Source: Meiothermus sp. (GTDB lineage Bacteria; Deinococcota; Deinococci; Deinococcales; Thermaceae). Taken from it: a stretch of DNA of 64,000 bases. Below are positions 7,558 to 16,127 of this stretch, piece after piece; positions within the stretch are counted from its first letter, which is position 1, and each line of letters opens with the position of its first letter. The notes beneath the pieces were generated by a model. It worked only from the letters and a program-made list of their open reading frames with translations, was not told the DNA's origin and searched no databases. The stretch is taken from the NCBI RefSeq assembly GCF_026004115.1, contig NZ_BPIM01000001.1, positions 2,274,501 to 2,338,500 of the forward strand. Reading direction: 5' to 3'. A program made the translations under genes and the position numbers.

Positions 7558-10188
7558 TTACCCCCTTACCACGATGTTCAGCAGTTTGCCCGGAATGTAG
7601 ATTTCTTTGACTACTTCTTTGCCCTCGAGGTACTGCTGTACGTTGGGAATCTCACGCGCGCGCCGCTTGATTTCTTCTTCGCTGGCCTGTGCACTAATGG
7701 TTGTTTTGCCGCGCACCTTGCCGCTAACCTGAACGACCAGCTCAAAGCTATCGGCCACCAGCGCAGCCTCATCTACCTGTGGCCAGGGAGCACTAAATAC
7801 CGAAGAGTTGTGGAACTCGTGCCAGAGTTCTTCGGCCAGGTGGGGGGCGAAGGGGGCCAGCATCTGCAAGTAGCAGAGCACCGCGTGGCGGTAGACCGGG
7901 GTGATGCCCTGCTCCTTGCGGTAGTCGCTCAAGGTGTTGAGCAGTTCCATCAGGGCCGCGATGGCGGTGTTGAAGCGCATGGCCTCGAGGTCCTCGGTCA
8001 CTTTCTGGATGGTCTGGTGCAGCTTCTGGTAGAGGCCCTTGTGGGCCCCTTCTAGCGCAGAGGGCTCGTACAGGTCGCTTTGGGCCTTAAGCTCCATCCG
8101 GTGCTCGGCTACCATGCGGTAGACCCGGTTCAGGTAGCGCCATGCGCCCTGTACCCCCTCTTCCGTCCAGATCATCTCGTTTTCGGGTGGAGCGGCAAAC
8201 AGGATGGTAATGCGGGCGATGTCGGCGCCCTGCTCTTTCACGAAGGGCCCCACCATCACCCCGTTGCCCAGGCTTTTGGACATGGTGGCGGCCTTCCAGA
8301 AGTGGGTGGTGCCGTCTTCGTGGATGCGAAGTTCTGCACCCGATTTTCGGGCTTCTTCCAGCGTGAGGGTCTCGGGGATTTCCAGCTTGGCCCGCCGCTC
8401 GGGGTTTTTGAAACGGATGATATCGCCCCGGACTTCCACTTCGCCCACGTCCGTCCAGCCCTGCACCATGCCCTGGGTGAACAGGCCTTCGAAGGGCTCC
8501 TCGGCCTCGACCATCCCCAGGTCGTGCAAAAACTTGGTGAAAAAGCGGCTATACAGCAGATGCAAAATGGCGTGCTCAACGCCGCCGATGTACTGGTCTA
8601 CCGGCATCCAGAAGTTGGCCTTCTCGGGGTCGAAGGGCAGCTCGAGGTTTTGGGCGTCGGTATAGCGCAGAAAGTACCAGGACGAGTCAATAAAGGTGTC
8701 CATGGTATCGGTGTCGCGCCGGGCCTTGCCGCCGCACTTTGGGCAGGTGCATTCATAAAACTCGGGGTGGGCCGCCAGGGGGCTTTTGCCCTTGGGGCGA
8801 ATGTCGTCTACATCGCGCAGGGTGGGCAGCTCGACCGGCAGTTGCTCGTAGGGTACCGGTACGATGCCGCAGCTTTCGCAGTGGATCATGGGGATGGGGG
8901 TGCCCCAGTAGCGCTGGCGGCTAATCAGCCAGTCGCGCAGGCGGTAGTTGACCTTGCCCTCGCCTATGCCTTTTTCTTCCATCCAGGCGATGATTTTTTT
9001 CTTGGCTTCCTCCACATTGAGCCCATTCAGGAAGCCCGAGTTGATGGCCGGCCCGTCTTCGGTGTAGGCCTTGCCCTGCCAGCCCGCCGGGGGCTCGACG
9101 GTACGGATAATTTCCAGGCCGAATTTCTCGGCAAACTCCCAGTCGCGCTCGTCCTGCCCCGGCACGGCCATAATGGCCCCGGTGCCGTAGCCCGAGAGCA
9201 CATAATCGGCAATCCAGACCGGGATCTCCTTGCCGTTGGCCGGGTTGATGGCGTAAGCCCCGGTAAAGACCCCGGTCTTCTCACGGTCTTCCATCTGCCG
9301 CTCGACCTCGCTCTTCATCCGGGTAGCGGCTACATAGCTGTCTACGGCGGCCTTCTGCTCGGGCGTGGTGATAAGTGCCACCAGCTCATGCTCGGGGGCC
9401 AGCACCATGAAGGTGGCGCCAAAAATGGTGTCGGGACGGGTCGAGAAAACCCTGATCCTGGCCTCGTGCCCTTTAACCGGGAAGTCGAACTCGGCCCCAG
9501 TGCTCTTGCCAATCCAGGCCCGCTGCATGGCCTTGACCTTTTCGGGCCAGCGGGGCAGCTTGTCCAGATCGTTCAACAAGCGTTCAGCATAGTCGGTGAT
9601 TTTGAGATACCACTGCTCGAGCTCCCGCTTCTCTACGAGTGCTCCGCTGCGCCAGCCCCGGCCATCAATGACCTGCTCGTTGGCAAGTACGCTCTGTTCG
9701 ACCGGATCCCAGTTGACAAAGCTCTTTTTACGATAGGCCAGGCCGCGTTCGTACATCTTCAGGAAGATCCACTGGTTCCATTTGTAGTAGTCGGGCGTGC
9801 AGGTAGTAACCTCGCGGCTCCAGTCGTACTGAATGCCCATCAGGGCCAGCGATTCTTTCGACTGTTTAATGTTGCCAAAGGTCCAGTCGGCAGGGCTTAC
9901 GCCAAACTTCAAGGCGGCGTTTTCCGCCGGCAGCCCAAAGGCATCCCAGCCGAACGGGTGCAGCACGCTGTAACCCCGCTGTACCCGGAAACGGGCCAGG
10001 ACATCGCCCATGGTGTAGTTCTTGAGGTGGCCCATGTGCAAGTCGCCCGAGGGATAGGGAAACATTACCAGGATGTAGGCTTTTTTGCCGCCTTTGCTCT
10101 CGGTGGCCCTCAGAAGCCCAATCTGCTCCCAGTACTTTTGCCATTTGGGCTCGAGCTCGTGGGGGTTGTATTTGTCGGTTGTGACCAT
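7558..10188 (-). CDS. leuS: Leucyl-tRNA synthetase
   Basis: The 876-residue enzyme charges tRNA-Leu with leucine in the cytoplasm. The class I signature HMGH is at residues 51-54 ([15 protein letters not shown]). The second signature reads TMSKS (residues 635-639) rather than KMSKS, a common variant. A zinc-binding region with two CxxC-like pairs (HCESCG and CPKCGG) and the CP1 editing domain lie between them. Length fits bacterial LeuRS. GGAGAA lies 8 nt before the ATG. Upstream on the same strand is a leader peptide with an intrinsic terminator, so attenuation by leucyl-tRNA supply is likely (see separate entries). Confidence 0.98.
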   Translation of the reverse strand: MVTTDKYNPHELEPKWQKYWEQIGLLRATESKGGKKAYILVMFPYPSGDLHMGHLKNYTMGDVLARFRVQRGYSVLHPFGWDAFGLPAENAALKFGVSPADWTFGNIKQSKESLALMGIQYDWSREVTTCTPDYYKWNQWIFLKMYERGLAYRKKSFVNWDPVEQSVLANEQVIDGRGWRSGALVEKRELEQWYLKITDYAERLLNDLDKLPRWPEKVKAMQRAWIGKSTGAEFDFPVKGHEARIRVFSTRPDTIFGATFMVLAPEHELVALITTPEQKAAVDSYVAATRMKSEVERQMEDREKTGVFTGAYAINPANGKEIPVWIADYVLSGYGTGAIMAVPGQDERDWEFAEKFGLEIIRTVEPPAGWQGKAYTEDGPAINSGFLNGLNVEEAKKKIIAWMEEKGIGEGKVNYRLRDWLISRQRYWGTPIPMIHCESCGIVPVPYEQLPVELPTLRDVDDIRPKGKSPLAAHPEFYECTCPKCGGKARRDTDTMDTFIDSSWYFLRYTDAQNLELPFDPEKANFWMPVDQYIGGVEHAILHLLYSRFFTKFLHDLGMVEAEEPFEGLFTQGMVQGWTDVGEVEVRGDIIRFKNPERRAKLEIPETLTLEEARKSGAELRIHEDGTTHFWKAATMSKSLGNGVMVGPFVKEQGADIARITILFAAPPENEMIWTEEGVQGAWRYLNRVYRMVAEHRMELKAQSDLYEPSALEGAHKGLYQKLHQTIQKVTEDLEAMRFNTAIAALMELLNTLSDYRKEQGITPVYRHAVLCYLQMLAPFAPHLAEELWHEFHNSSVFSAPWPQVDEAALVADSFELVVQVSGKVRGKTTISAQASEEEIKRRAREIPNVQQYLEGKEVVKEIYIPGKLLNIVVRG

Positions 10189-10300
10189 GGTTCAATTCTC
10201 CACTTCTTGACAGGCCATTGTATTGGTTGGGAGGTTGAAAAAGGAAACGAGGGGCCAGAGTCTGGTGACCGGTGTCTTGTGGGGTAGTCCCTGGAGGTCA

Positions 10301-10329
10301 ATAAAAACCCCCTTCAGCGCTGAAGGGGG
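10301..10329 (-). terminator. Attenuator terminator upstream of leuS
   Basis: On the minus strand a 7-bp stem CCCCCUU/AAGGGGG closes over the self-complementary CAGCGCUG, followed directly by UUUUUAUU. It lies between the leader peptide and leuS. Its left arm is shared with an alternative hairpin (10325-10333 pairing with 10345-10351), so the two structures exclude each other. Confidence 0.85.
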
Positions 10330-10350
10330 AGCCTCCCAAACACGGGCCCC

Positions 10351-10383
10351 CTAAGGTAGTTCTAGGTAGATGAACCACTGCAT
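10351..10383 (-). CDS. Putative leuS leader peptide MQWFIYLELP
   Basis: This is a ten-codon open frame, ATG to TAG, with two CUA leucine codons (10363-10365 and 10357-10359). CUA is a rare leucine codon in this GC-rich window. It has no Shine-Dalgarno sequence, but TATGAT (10390-10395) lies 6 nt before the ATG, so the transcript would begin at the start codon. Its stop codon lies inside the element that can pair to form an antiterminator. The arrangement matches classical ribosome-mediated attenuation of amino-acid genes. It is inferred from sequence and too short to support by homology. Confidence 0.65.
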   Translation of the reverse strand: MQWFIYLELP

Positions 10384-10389
10384 GGTTTC

Positions 10390-10395
10390 ATCATA
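10390..10395 (-). promoter_or_regulatory. leuS: -10 box (TATGAT) of the leuS leader transcript
   Basis: TATGAT is read on the minus strand 6 nt upstream of the leader-peptide ATG. A T-rich stretch lies further upstream (10404-10425), but no clear -35 hexamer was found. Confidence 0.55.
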
Positions 10396-10670
10396 GCATG
10401 TGCGGCAAAACAAAAAACACTTTTCGGTAGCCCTGCAACCCTTGACCGATGGGCATTTGGGGTTACAGGGTTCTTGGTTTGACCCGCGAAGAATTCTAAA
10501 GAAGTGAGCGAATCGCTTAACGCTATCGCCTAAAGCAAAGTTCAGGACTCAGTTTTGCTGCGTAACGTTCTAAATGATCTAGAAAGCATGTTCATATTTG
10601 GATGATCACCTCTATATCTTCTGCATAAACTATTTTTCGGTCATTGGTGACTTTGGAAAGGATCGCATTG
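10396..10670. other. Intergenic stretch without recognised genes
   Basis: About 275 bp separate the leuS leader promoter from the next plus-strand gene. I see no supported coding sequence, tRNA or riboswitch motif. It is more AT-rich than its surroundings and probably holds the promoter of the gene at 10671. Confidence 0.4.
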
Positions 10671-11066
10671 ATGCACAACCGTCTGCCTTCCAGGACTTAC
10701 CCACAGCCAGGGCTGGTGTATCAGGCTATTCTGGTGATGGACTCGAGGAACGTGCGCACGTCCTTGCGGCGCGAGGCCCAACCCAGGTCGAACTGGTCGC
10801 AACTCTACCAGGCTGGGCCTTACCACCTGGATCTGAGCCTCAAGTGGGAGGAGTGCGGGCCTCGTTTGGTGGGGCAGGTGATCTCGAGGGAACGCATTTC
10901 TTTTGAACAAGCCCGGGTTTACTTGAAACAAGATGCAGTGCAGATACAAATACCCCTGGATCTGTCCGGGCGTTTCAGCCTGCAACTGGGGCCAGCAGAC
11001 CATTGCAATCTGGAGCTGCATATTCAGGGTGAAGTGGTTTGTCTGGATGGGCTCAGGTTGAGTTAG
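10671..11066 (+). CDS. Hypothetical protein, 131 residues
   Basis: I do not recognise this protein. It is soluble and beta-rich, with alternating hydrophobic strands (YHLDLSLKWEECG, RLVGQVISRERISFEQARVYL, CNLELHIQGEVVCLDGLRL), which suggests a small beta-sandwich or barrel. The start at 10671 is chosen because GGAAAGGA lies about 8 nt upstream. An upstream in-frame start at 10644 lacks an RBS. A different frame over the same DNA (10598-10906) is open but less protein-like. Confidence 0.5.
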   Translation: MHNRLPSRTYPQPGLVYQAILVMDSRNVRTSLRREAQPRSNWSQLYQAGPYHLDLSLKWEECGPRLVGQVISRERISFEQARVYLKQDAVQIQIPLDLSGRFSLQLGPADHCNLELHIQGEVVCLDGLRLS

Positions 11067-11129
11067 AGCCCAATACGCAACAACTGGCCGGGTGGCGGGG
11101 GTTTGCTAAAACTCCCGTATGCTTTTTAT

Positions 11130-11972
11130 ATGCAAATAGCCTTGCTGGGTCTGGGACTGATGGGCCGCCCGATGGCGCGGGTGCTGCTGGCCAGGGGGTT
11201 TCAGGTCAAAGGGTGGAACCGCAGCACCCTGTGCCCTGAGCTGGTGGAGGGGATTCCCTTACTTGATTCGCTGGAGGAGGCCGCGAAGACTGAGGTGCTG
11301 TTGCTGATGCTGGCGGACTCGGTGGCAGTAAATGCTGTGCTAGAACAGCTCGAGCCCCATCTGCGCCCCGGCCAGGTGGTGCTCGACATGGGTTCGTCCG
11401 ACCCTGCGTATTCCAAGCTCCATGCCGAGCGGCTTAAATCCAGAGGCGTCGGCTGGGTGGATGCCCCCGTTTCGGGTGGGCCGGAGGGGGCACGGAGCGC
11501 CACGCTGGCCATCATGGCCGGGGGTGACCCGGCCGACTATGCGCGGGTTCTGCCCATCCTGGAAGCCCTGGGAAGGCCCACCCATGTGGGCGAGGCCGGC
11601 GCGGGCCATACCGTCAAGGTCATTAACCAGCTCATGGTGGGCCTGTACATCGAGGCGGTGGCCGAGGCGCTGCTCCTGGCAGAACGCCAGGGCCTCGAGC
11701 CCCGCAAGGTTCAGGAGGCCCTCCAGGGCGGGTTTGCCGACTCGAAGGTCTTGCAAATCCACGGTACCCGCATGATCGAGCGCCGGTTTGTACCGGGGGC
11801 GCGGGTCAAGACCCAGCTCAAGGACTTGCGCCTGGCCCAGAAGCTGGCCCAGCAAGCGGGTCTGAATCTACCCCATCTCGAAAGCACCCTGGGGTTTTAT
11901 GCCGAACTCGAGGCTCTGGGCGACGGCGACCTCGACCATTCCGCCTTGTTCAGGCGGTTGGAATCCAGGTGA
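11130..11972 (+). CDS. NAD(P)-dependent 3-hydroxyisobutyrate dehydrogenase-like oxidoreductase
   Basis: The product has 280 residues, a typical length for the beta-hydroxyacid dehydrogenase family. A Rossmann motif GLGLMG is at residues 7-12. The substrate-binding segment DAPVSGGPEGA lies at residues 111-121, and the catalytic lysine region GHTVKVINQL carries Lys163 and Asn166. The C-terminal all-helical domain is complete. Members oxidise 3-hydroxyisobutyrate, tartronate semialdehyde or succinate semialdehyde, and the exact substrate cannot be assigned. TATGCT (11118-11123) lies 6 nt before the ATG, indicating a leaderless mRNA. The longer open frame starting at 11103 has no support. Confidence 0.9.
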   Translation: MQIALLGLGLMGRPMARVLLARGFQVKGWNRSTLCPELVEGIPLLDSLEEAAKTEVLLLMLADSVAVNAVLEQLEPHLRPGQVVLDMGSSDPAYSKLHAERLKSRGVGWVDAPVSGGPEGARSATLAIMAGGDPADYARVLPILEALGRPTHVGEAGAGHTVKVINQLMVGLYIEAVAEALLLAERQGLEPRKVQEALQGGFADSKVLQIHGTRMIERRFVPGARVKTQLKDLRLAQKLAQQAGLNLPHLESTLGFYAELEALGDGDLDHSALFRRLESR

Positions 11973-12056
11973 GTGCTGGTTTTGTATCAGCCCTTTGTCG
12001 TTCGTCACCGTGCTCGAGGCCTGACTGCCTTGGTCCAGCAGACCTATGGCCAGCGC

Positions 12057-12091
12057 AAAAAAACCACCCCCCGAGCTTAATGTGGGGGTGG
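12057..12091 (-). terminator. Rho-independent terminator of the FMN-riboswitch transport gene
   Basis: On the minus strand CCACCCCC and GGGGGTGG form a stem with a loop of about 12 nt, followed by a run of seven U (12057-12063). It lies about 30 bp past the stop of the binding-protein gene. Confidence 0.8.
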
Positions 12092-12120
12092 CCCTGGTAC
12101 TCAATATAGGTAGATTTTTT

Positions 12121-13098
12121 CTAGCGTTGGGCAGTTGTTTGAACCTGTACCCCCCGTTGCAAGAACTCGTTGGTGTAAAAAGCCGTGGCGGGCAGGTCGG
12201 TGCGGACGCGCCCGGTCTGCTTCAGCAGGTTGAGGCCGCTCTGCCAGCCCTGGGGGTTGGAGAAGCCCAGACCGTTCTGGCGGGTATAGGGCGACTGGTA
12301 GAGTCTTAGCGAGACCTCGAGCACCCGCAAACGATCCTCGCCCAGGTTCTGCACGTACTTCCTGGAAGCCTCGAAGGCTTTGCGCGGTTCACGCAGGGTC
12401 AGGGCCATGGCCTCCTGGGTGGCCTGCACAAAGCGACGGGCCAACTCGGCGTTTTCCAGCACGCGGTCGGTGGAGATGACCCCTACCCCCGGCGAAAGGT
12501 TGTAGGGGCCAGCCGGTATCACGTTAAGCTTGATGCCCCGCGCCTCCAGCACAATGGGCTCGTTGTTGATAAAGCCGATGGCCACATCTACCCGCCCGGT
12601 CACGATGGCCTCGGCCTGGGTAAAGCCAATTTGTTCAATTTTTACATCCGACTCACGCAGACCTGCAGCCCGCAGCATGGCCTGGAGTGAGGTGTAGGAG
12701 GTGCCAAACAGCCCCGGTATGCCGATGGTCTTACCCTTGAGGTCGCGCACCGAGGTGATATTTTTTTCGGCCCGCGAGAAAAGGGCGTTGGGTACGCTTT
12801 GGTAAAGGGCCAGCACGTACTTGAGCGGGGTGCCCTGGGCCCGCAGGGCGATGACATCTTCGGCGTCGGCCACCACAAAGTCGAGCCGGCCCTGGGCTAA
12901 CAGGGGATAGAGCTCCGAGGCAAAACCGTGCTGAAACTCCACCTCGAGGCCCCGCCTGGCATAAAGCCCCTCGACCACCCCAGCATAGAACGGGGCAAAC
13001 TGCACATCGGGCAGGTAACCCAGCCCCACCCGTACCTTTTGCGTCTGTGCCATTCCGAGCGACAACAAGACTGCCAGCAAAACAACCAACTTTTTCAT
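12121..13098 (-). CDS. ABC transporter substrate-binding protein, NMT1/THI5-like (probable RibY-type flavin-precursor binding protein)
   Basis: The product has 325 residues. The start at 13098 is supported by GAGGAG just upstream and by a clean signal peptide (MKKLVVLLAVLLSLGMAQ). The mature part follows the NMT1/THI5 periplasmic-binding pattern: VRVGLGYLPDVQFAPFYAG, a GLEVEF strand, then LDFVVADAEDVIALRAQG. Such proteins deliver small heterocyclic compounds to ABC importers. An FMN riboswitch sits in the 5' leader, which strongly suggests that the ligand is riboflavin or a precursor, as in the RibXY systems; the ligand itself is inferred. The gene is monocistronic: a terminator follows and the candidate permease-ATPase gene (14055-15533) is separated by an opposite-strand gene. 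Confidence 0.88.
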   Translation of the reverse strand: MKKLVVLLAVLLSLGMAQTQKVRVGLGYLPDVQFAPFYAGVVEGLYARRGLEVEFQHGFASELYPLLAQGRLDFVVADAEDVIALRAQGTPLKYVLALYQSVPNALFSRAEKNITSVRDLKGKTIGIPGLFGTSYTSLQAMLRAAGLRESDVKIEQIGFTQAEAIVTGRVDVAIGFINNEPIVLEARGIKLNVIPAGPYNLSPGVGVISTDRVLENAELARRFVQATQEAMALTLREPRKAFEASRKYVQNLGEDRLRVLEVSLRLYQSPYTRQNGLGFSNPQGWQSGLNLLKQTGRVRTDLPATAFYTNEFLQRGVQVQTTAQR

Positions 13099-13245
13099 TG
13101 CACTCCTCAACACACCGTGCTACCCACACATCGCCAGGGCAGGCACGAACTGCCTCTGGCCAAGCGCCTGTTGCCCAAGTTGTGATTGAGGATTTACGAG
13201 GTATTACCCACTTTACTCGCCCAGGCACAGGGGCACCCGGGCTTC

Positions 13246-13386
13246 ACTCCTTCTCCCATCCGGACTGTAACCGTCGGCTTGCGATTTACACGCAATCGGG
13301 CCTGGATGTGTGGCAGATTTCCAGGCTTCGCGGGCTTGGGCACAGGGCCCTCACCGCCGGTGGGGAATTTCACCCCGCCCTGAAGG
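13246..13386 (-). ncRNA. FMN riboswitch (RFN element)
   Basis: Read on the minus strand, the conserved RFN blocks appear in order: GGGCGGGGUGAAAUUCCCCA followed by CCGGCGGU, then AAGCCCGCGA, then CCGACGGUUACAGUCCGGAUG ending in GGGAGAAGGAG (long blocks quoted in parts). These are the hallmark sequences of the FMN aptamer. Downstream, GCCCGGG can pair with CCUGGGC, and the binding-protein gene starts about 150 nt further on. No U-tract follows that hairpin, so control of translation or of distal termination cannot be told apart. Confidence 0.95.
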
Positions 13387-13410
13387 AATTGGGCCAAGCG
13401 GCCCGATGTC

Positions 13411-13438
13411 AGTTTAGCCACAAAAGCGGAGCTTGCAA
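13411..13438 (-). promoter_or_regulatory. Promoter of the FMN-riboswitch transcript
   Basis: On the minus strand TTGCAA (13433-13438), a 16-nt spacer and TAAACT (13411-13416) lie just upstream of the riboswitch aptamer. Confidence 0.55.
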
Positions 13439-13467
13439 AGTGAAGCAGGCTGGATTTTGATGGATGG

Positions 13468-13896
13468 GTGCGCCTGGAACTGGAAAGCCTGCTGGCCCTG
13501 GCCGACGAGAGGGTATTGGAGCGGGGCAAGACCCTTTTTTTGCGTGGGGCCGTGCTCGAGGCGGCGCGCAGCCGGAACCGCTTGCAAGCGCGGGTGCAGG
13601 GGAGCGCACCATTTCCCTACCGGGTCGAGATTGACCTGAACAAAGGCGAGTGGCGCTGTTCGTGCCCCTACACCTGGGGGCCGGTGTGCAAGCACCTGGC
13701 CGCCGTAGCCTTCGCGGCCTTGGAAGCCCCCGAAATCTTCGCCCGGAAAAAGCTGGGCAGAAGCGCGCCGGTAAACCTGAAGCCCCTACTCGAGCTCTCC
13801 GACGACGAGCTGCTGCGCTTTTTGTGGCAACTCGCCGAGGAGCGCCCCGAGCTTATGGAAGAGTTTGCTTATAACCTGATGCAGCGCTACGAATAA
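13468..13896 (+). CDS. SWIM zinc-finger protein
   Basis: This 142-residue protein has the SWIM signature CxCx7CxH: Cys64, Cys66, Cys74 and His76 within WRCSCPYTWGPVCKHLAAVAF. SWIM domains bind zinc and are implicated in DNA or protein binding. The C-terminal part is helical with a repeat-like LSDDELLRFLWQLAEERPELMEEF segment. The start is a GTG at 13468; no in-frame ATG exists nearby. It stands alone between the riboswitch gene and the ABC fusion gene and is on the opposite strand from both. Confidence 0.85.
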   Translation: MRLELESLLALADERVLERGKTLFLRGAVLEAARSRNRLQARVQGSAPFPYRVEIDLNKGEWRCSCPYTWGPVCKHLAAVAFAALEAPEIFARKKLGRSAPVNLKPLLELSDDELLRFLWQLAEERPELMEEFAYNLMQRYE

Positions 13897-14054
13897 TCAG
13901 AGCTAGCTTCGACGCTAGGCGGCAAACCCACCGGGCCGGCGTGAACCGCGCAGCACAGGCCAATACCGCCCTGAAATGCCAGACGCTTTCTTCTGTCAGG
14001 AAGGGGTGTACCCCAAAGCGACAACCCTGCTGCTAAGTATTGGCAGGCCCTGCT

Positions 14055-15533
14055 CTACTTTCGCCGGTAGCGGAGCACATAGCTTTCCAGCAGGGCTACC
14101 AGCCCGTACAGCGAGATGCCCAGCAGCACCGTGACGGCCACTGCCGAGAAGGCATTGGCGTAGTTGAAGTTGCGCTGCTCGGTCTGGGCCAGGTGGCCCA
14201 GGCCCCCACCTCCCAGCACAAACTCGGCCACCACTGCCCCAATCAGGGCCAGCGAGACCGTCAGGCGCAGGCCGCCCAGGATGACCGGCAGGGCCCCGGG
14301 AAACTCGAGCTTCCAAAACACCCCCCAGGCCGTAGCCCCGATGGTCTGGAAGACCTCGCGGTAGGTGCGGTCTACCTCGCGCACCCCCACCATGGTCGAG
14401 ACCAGCACCGGAAAAATGGAGATCAGGGTGGCAATGGTCACTTTGGAACCCAGCCCATAGCCAAACCAGATGATCAGCAACGGGGCCACAATGATGGTCG
14501 GAACCGCCTGCAAGGCCACGATGAAGGGGGAGAGCAGCCGCTCCAGAGAGCGTTTTTGTCCCATGGCGTAGCCGATGGGCAACCCTATGGCCAGCGAGGC
14601 CAGTATGCCCAGCCCGGCAGTCTGGAGGGTGGCCAGGGCGTTTCGCACGAGCAAACCGCTGTTTTGCTGCATGGCCTGCCAGACTTCCAGGGGTGAGGGG
14701 ACGAACACCGGCACCCGGGCCGCCATAATGCCCCAGGCCAGGAAGAACGCGGTCAAAAGCCCCAGCACGCCAAAAATTTCCCAGGGTGGGCGCAGGGGCT
14801 CAGGCGAGGGCTCGATGAAGGTGGAGTCGGCCACGCCCAGACGCTCACGCAGCTCAGCCTCGAGGCCATCGGTAAATGCGGTAATACGCCCCTCCCCCCG
14901 GGTTTCCAGAATGGCCTCGACTTTGCCGCCGGTCAGCACCACCACCCGGTCGGCCAGGTAGACCGCCTCGCGGATGCTGTGGGTGACAAACACAATGGTT
15001 TTGCCGGTGCGCTCGTGGAGTTGTTTGAGCTCGAGGTTGAAGCGCTCTCGCACCAGGGCGTCCAGGGCCGCGAAGGGCTCGTCCATCAAGAGCACCTCGG
15101 CGTCCTGGGCCAGGGCCCGGGCGATGGCCACGCGGGCCTTCATGCCCCCGGAAAGCTGGTGCGGGTAAAGGTTCAGGTAGGGCTTCATGCCCAGGTGGGT
15201 CTCGATTTTGCCCCGGCCCGTCAGCTCGATGGGTAGCCGGATGTTCTGCTCCACGGTGCGCCAGGGCAAGAGGCGGTAGTCCTGGAACACCATAGCAGGC
15301 TGGCCCACCACTTCCACCGTGCCCTGTTTGGCCTTGAGCAGCCCCGCCATCACCCGAAGCAAGGTGCTTTTACCCCCGCCCGAGGGGCCGATGATGGCCA
15401 CAAACTCGCCCTTGTGCACCTCGAGGTCTACCCCCTTCAGCACCTCCCGGCCCCCAAGCTCCACCGAAACCCCCGAGAGTCGGATGGCGGCAGGGGCCTG
15501 GGCGGGGGCCTGGGTCGGCACCGGGTGGCTCAT
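14055..15533 (-). CDS. Fused ABC importer ATPase-permease (SsuB/TauB-like ATPase plus SsuC-like permease)
   Basis: The 492-residue protein joins two components that are normally separate. Residues of about 15-235 form an ABC ATPase: Walker A GPSGGGKS at 49-56, signature LSGGM at 127-131, Walker B VLLMDEP around 147-153, and the H-loop in VTHSI. Residues of about 255-492 form a BPD-type inner-membrane permease with the EAA-type loop (FQTIGATAWGVFWKLEFPGALP, quoted for position only). The family imports nitrate, sulfonate, thiamine-precursor or flavin-precursor compounds together with NMT1-like binding proteins. The only such binding protein in the window is the FMN-regulated one nearby. TATGCT (15540-15545) lies 6 nt before the ATG, and no riboswitch precedes it. 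Confidence 0.92.
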   Translation of the reverse strand: MSHPVPTQAPAQAPAAIRLSGVSVELGGREVLKGVDLEVHKGEFVAIIGPSGGGKSTLLRVMAGLLKAKQGTVEVVGQPAMVFQDYRLLPWRTVEQNIRLPIELTGRGKIETHLGMKPYLNLYPHQLSGGMKARVAIARALAQDAEVLLMDEPFAALDALVRERFNLELKQLHERTGKTIVFVTHSIREAVYLADRVVVLTGGKVEAILETRGEGRITAFTDGLEAELRERLGVADSTFIEPSPEPLRPPWEIFGVLGLLTAFFLAWGIMAARVPVFVPSPLEVWQAMQQNSGLLVRNALATLQTAGLGILASLAIGLPIGYAMGQKRSLERLLSPFIVALQAVPTIIVAPLLIIWFGYGLGSKVTIATLISIFPVLVSTMVGVREVDRTYREVFQTIGATAWGVFWKLEFPGALPVILGGLRLTVSLALIGAVVAEFVLGGGGLGHLAQTEQRNFNYANAFSAVAVTVLLGISLYGLVALLESYVLRYRRK

Positions 15534-15539
15534 GGCTCT

Positions 15540-15545
15540 AGCATA
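15540..15545 (-). promoter_or_regulatory. -10 box of a leaderless promoter for the fused ABC transporter gene
   Basis: TATGCT on the minus strand ends 6 nt before the ATG at 15533, with no RBS between them. Confidence 0.5.
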
Positions 15546-15653
15546 CTGTTCTCAAGAGCCTCAACTGCATTTGGGCGCCCAAAAGCGGGGCCAAAAATGT
15601 AAACCCTCCACCTCTCGAATAAAGACATCAGAGACCTGTTGTAGCTTCGCCTT

Positions 15654-15889
15654 ATACCGGATTCAAAAAGATAATCATCTAAACCAAAGACCCCCTGAGG
15701 CTATCTTTTTGAATCCTAGAGCACACCCCTCCCGAACGGTCGGCGAAAAAAGCGTCTCCCTTCCAAGGGGCGGTATCGCCCTCCGCTACGCGGATAACTT
15801 CCAAGGGGCGGTATCGCCCTCCGCTACGCGGATAACTTCGGCCCTGTTGGTTCGCCGCCATCCGGCGCCGAACTAACCGAATCTGGTAT
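15654..15889 (-). repeat. MITE-like element, two internal units (copy 2 of 6)
   Basis: This 236-bp copy is inverted relative to copies 1, 3, 4 and 5. Its plus strand runs from ATACCGGATTC to GAATCTGGTAT, an imperfect terminal inverted repeat. Inside are a perfect 13-bp inverted repeat (ATTCAAAAAGATA ... TATCTTTTTGAAT), a conserved core containing CCGAACGGTCGGCG, two tandem 38-bp units (each with CCGCTACGCGG and GGGCGGTATCGCCC), and a hairpin built on GTTCG...CGAAC. It has no open reading frame of note. Confidence 0.85.
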
Positions 15890-16127
15890 TATAAGGAACC
15901 TGCCTGTTGCATTCCATCTGGCCTTGGCAAAAAACCCTTTGTTCCTCCCCCGGCGGGGGAGGTTGGGTGGGGGCTGTGCCCACTTGAAGCGGAACCCTGT
16001 GTCAAGACCTTTTCTTTTTCTTGCGAGCAGCATTTGGGGTAACCGTTCGGAAAATTGGGAACGAAATAAACGGATTTCTCATTACTCGGGGACCAGAAGC
16101 GATACACCGGGGGTGCTGGTTTGGCCT
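15890..16127. other. Non-coding stretch with a GC-rich hairpin
   Basis: No gene is supported here. A perfect hairpin CTCCCCC-ggc-GGGGGAG lies at 15945-15961. On the minus strand a U-run follows about 15 nt later, so it may serve as a weak terminator for the BrkB-like gene ending at 16128, or it may be a dispersed palindrome. Confidence 0.4.

Noticed and set aside
8080-10287. A 735-codon open frame antisense to leuS
   Set aside because: It lies wholly opposite the strongly conserved leuS gene, has no RBS or recognisable motif, and its composition is that of a GC-rich shadow frame.
10300-10400. T-box riboswitch in front of leuS
   Set aside because: No sequence close to the AGGGUGGNACCGCG T-box consensus is present. 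The short leader frame with alternative hairpins explains the terminator better.
13900-14054. Possible RNA gene between the SWIM and ABC genes
   Set aside because: The stretch is short and GC-rich, and no tRNA, riboswitch or convincing stem set could be drawn.
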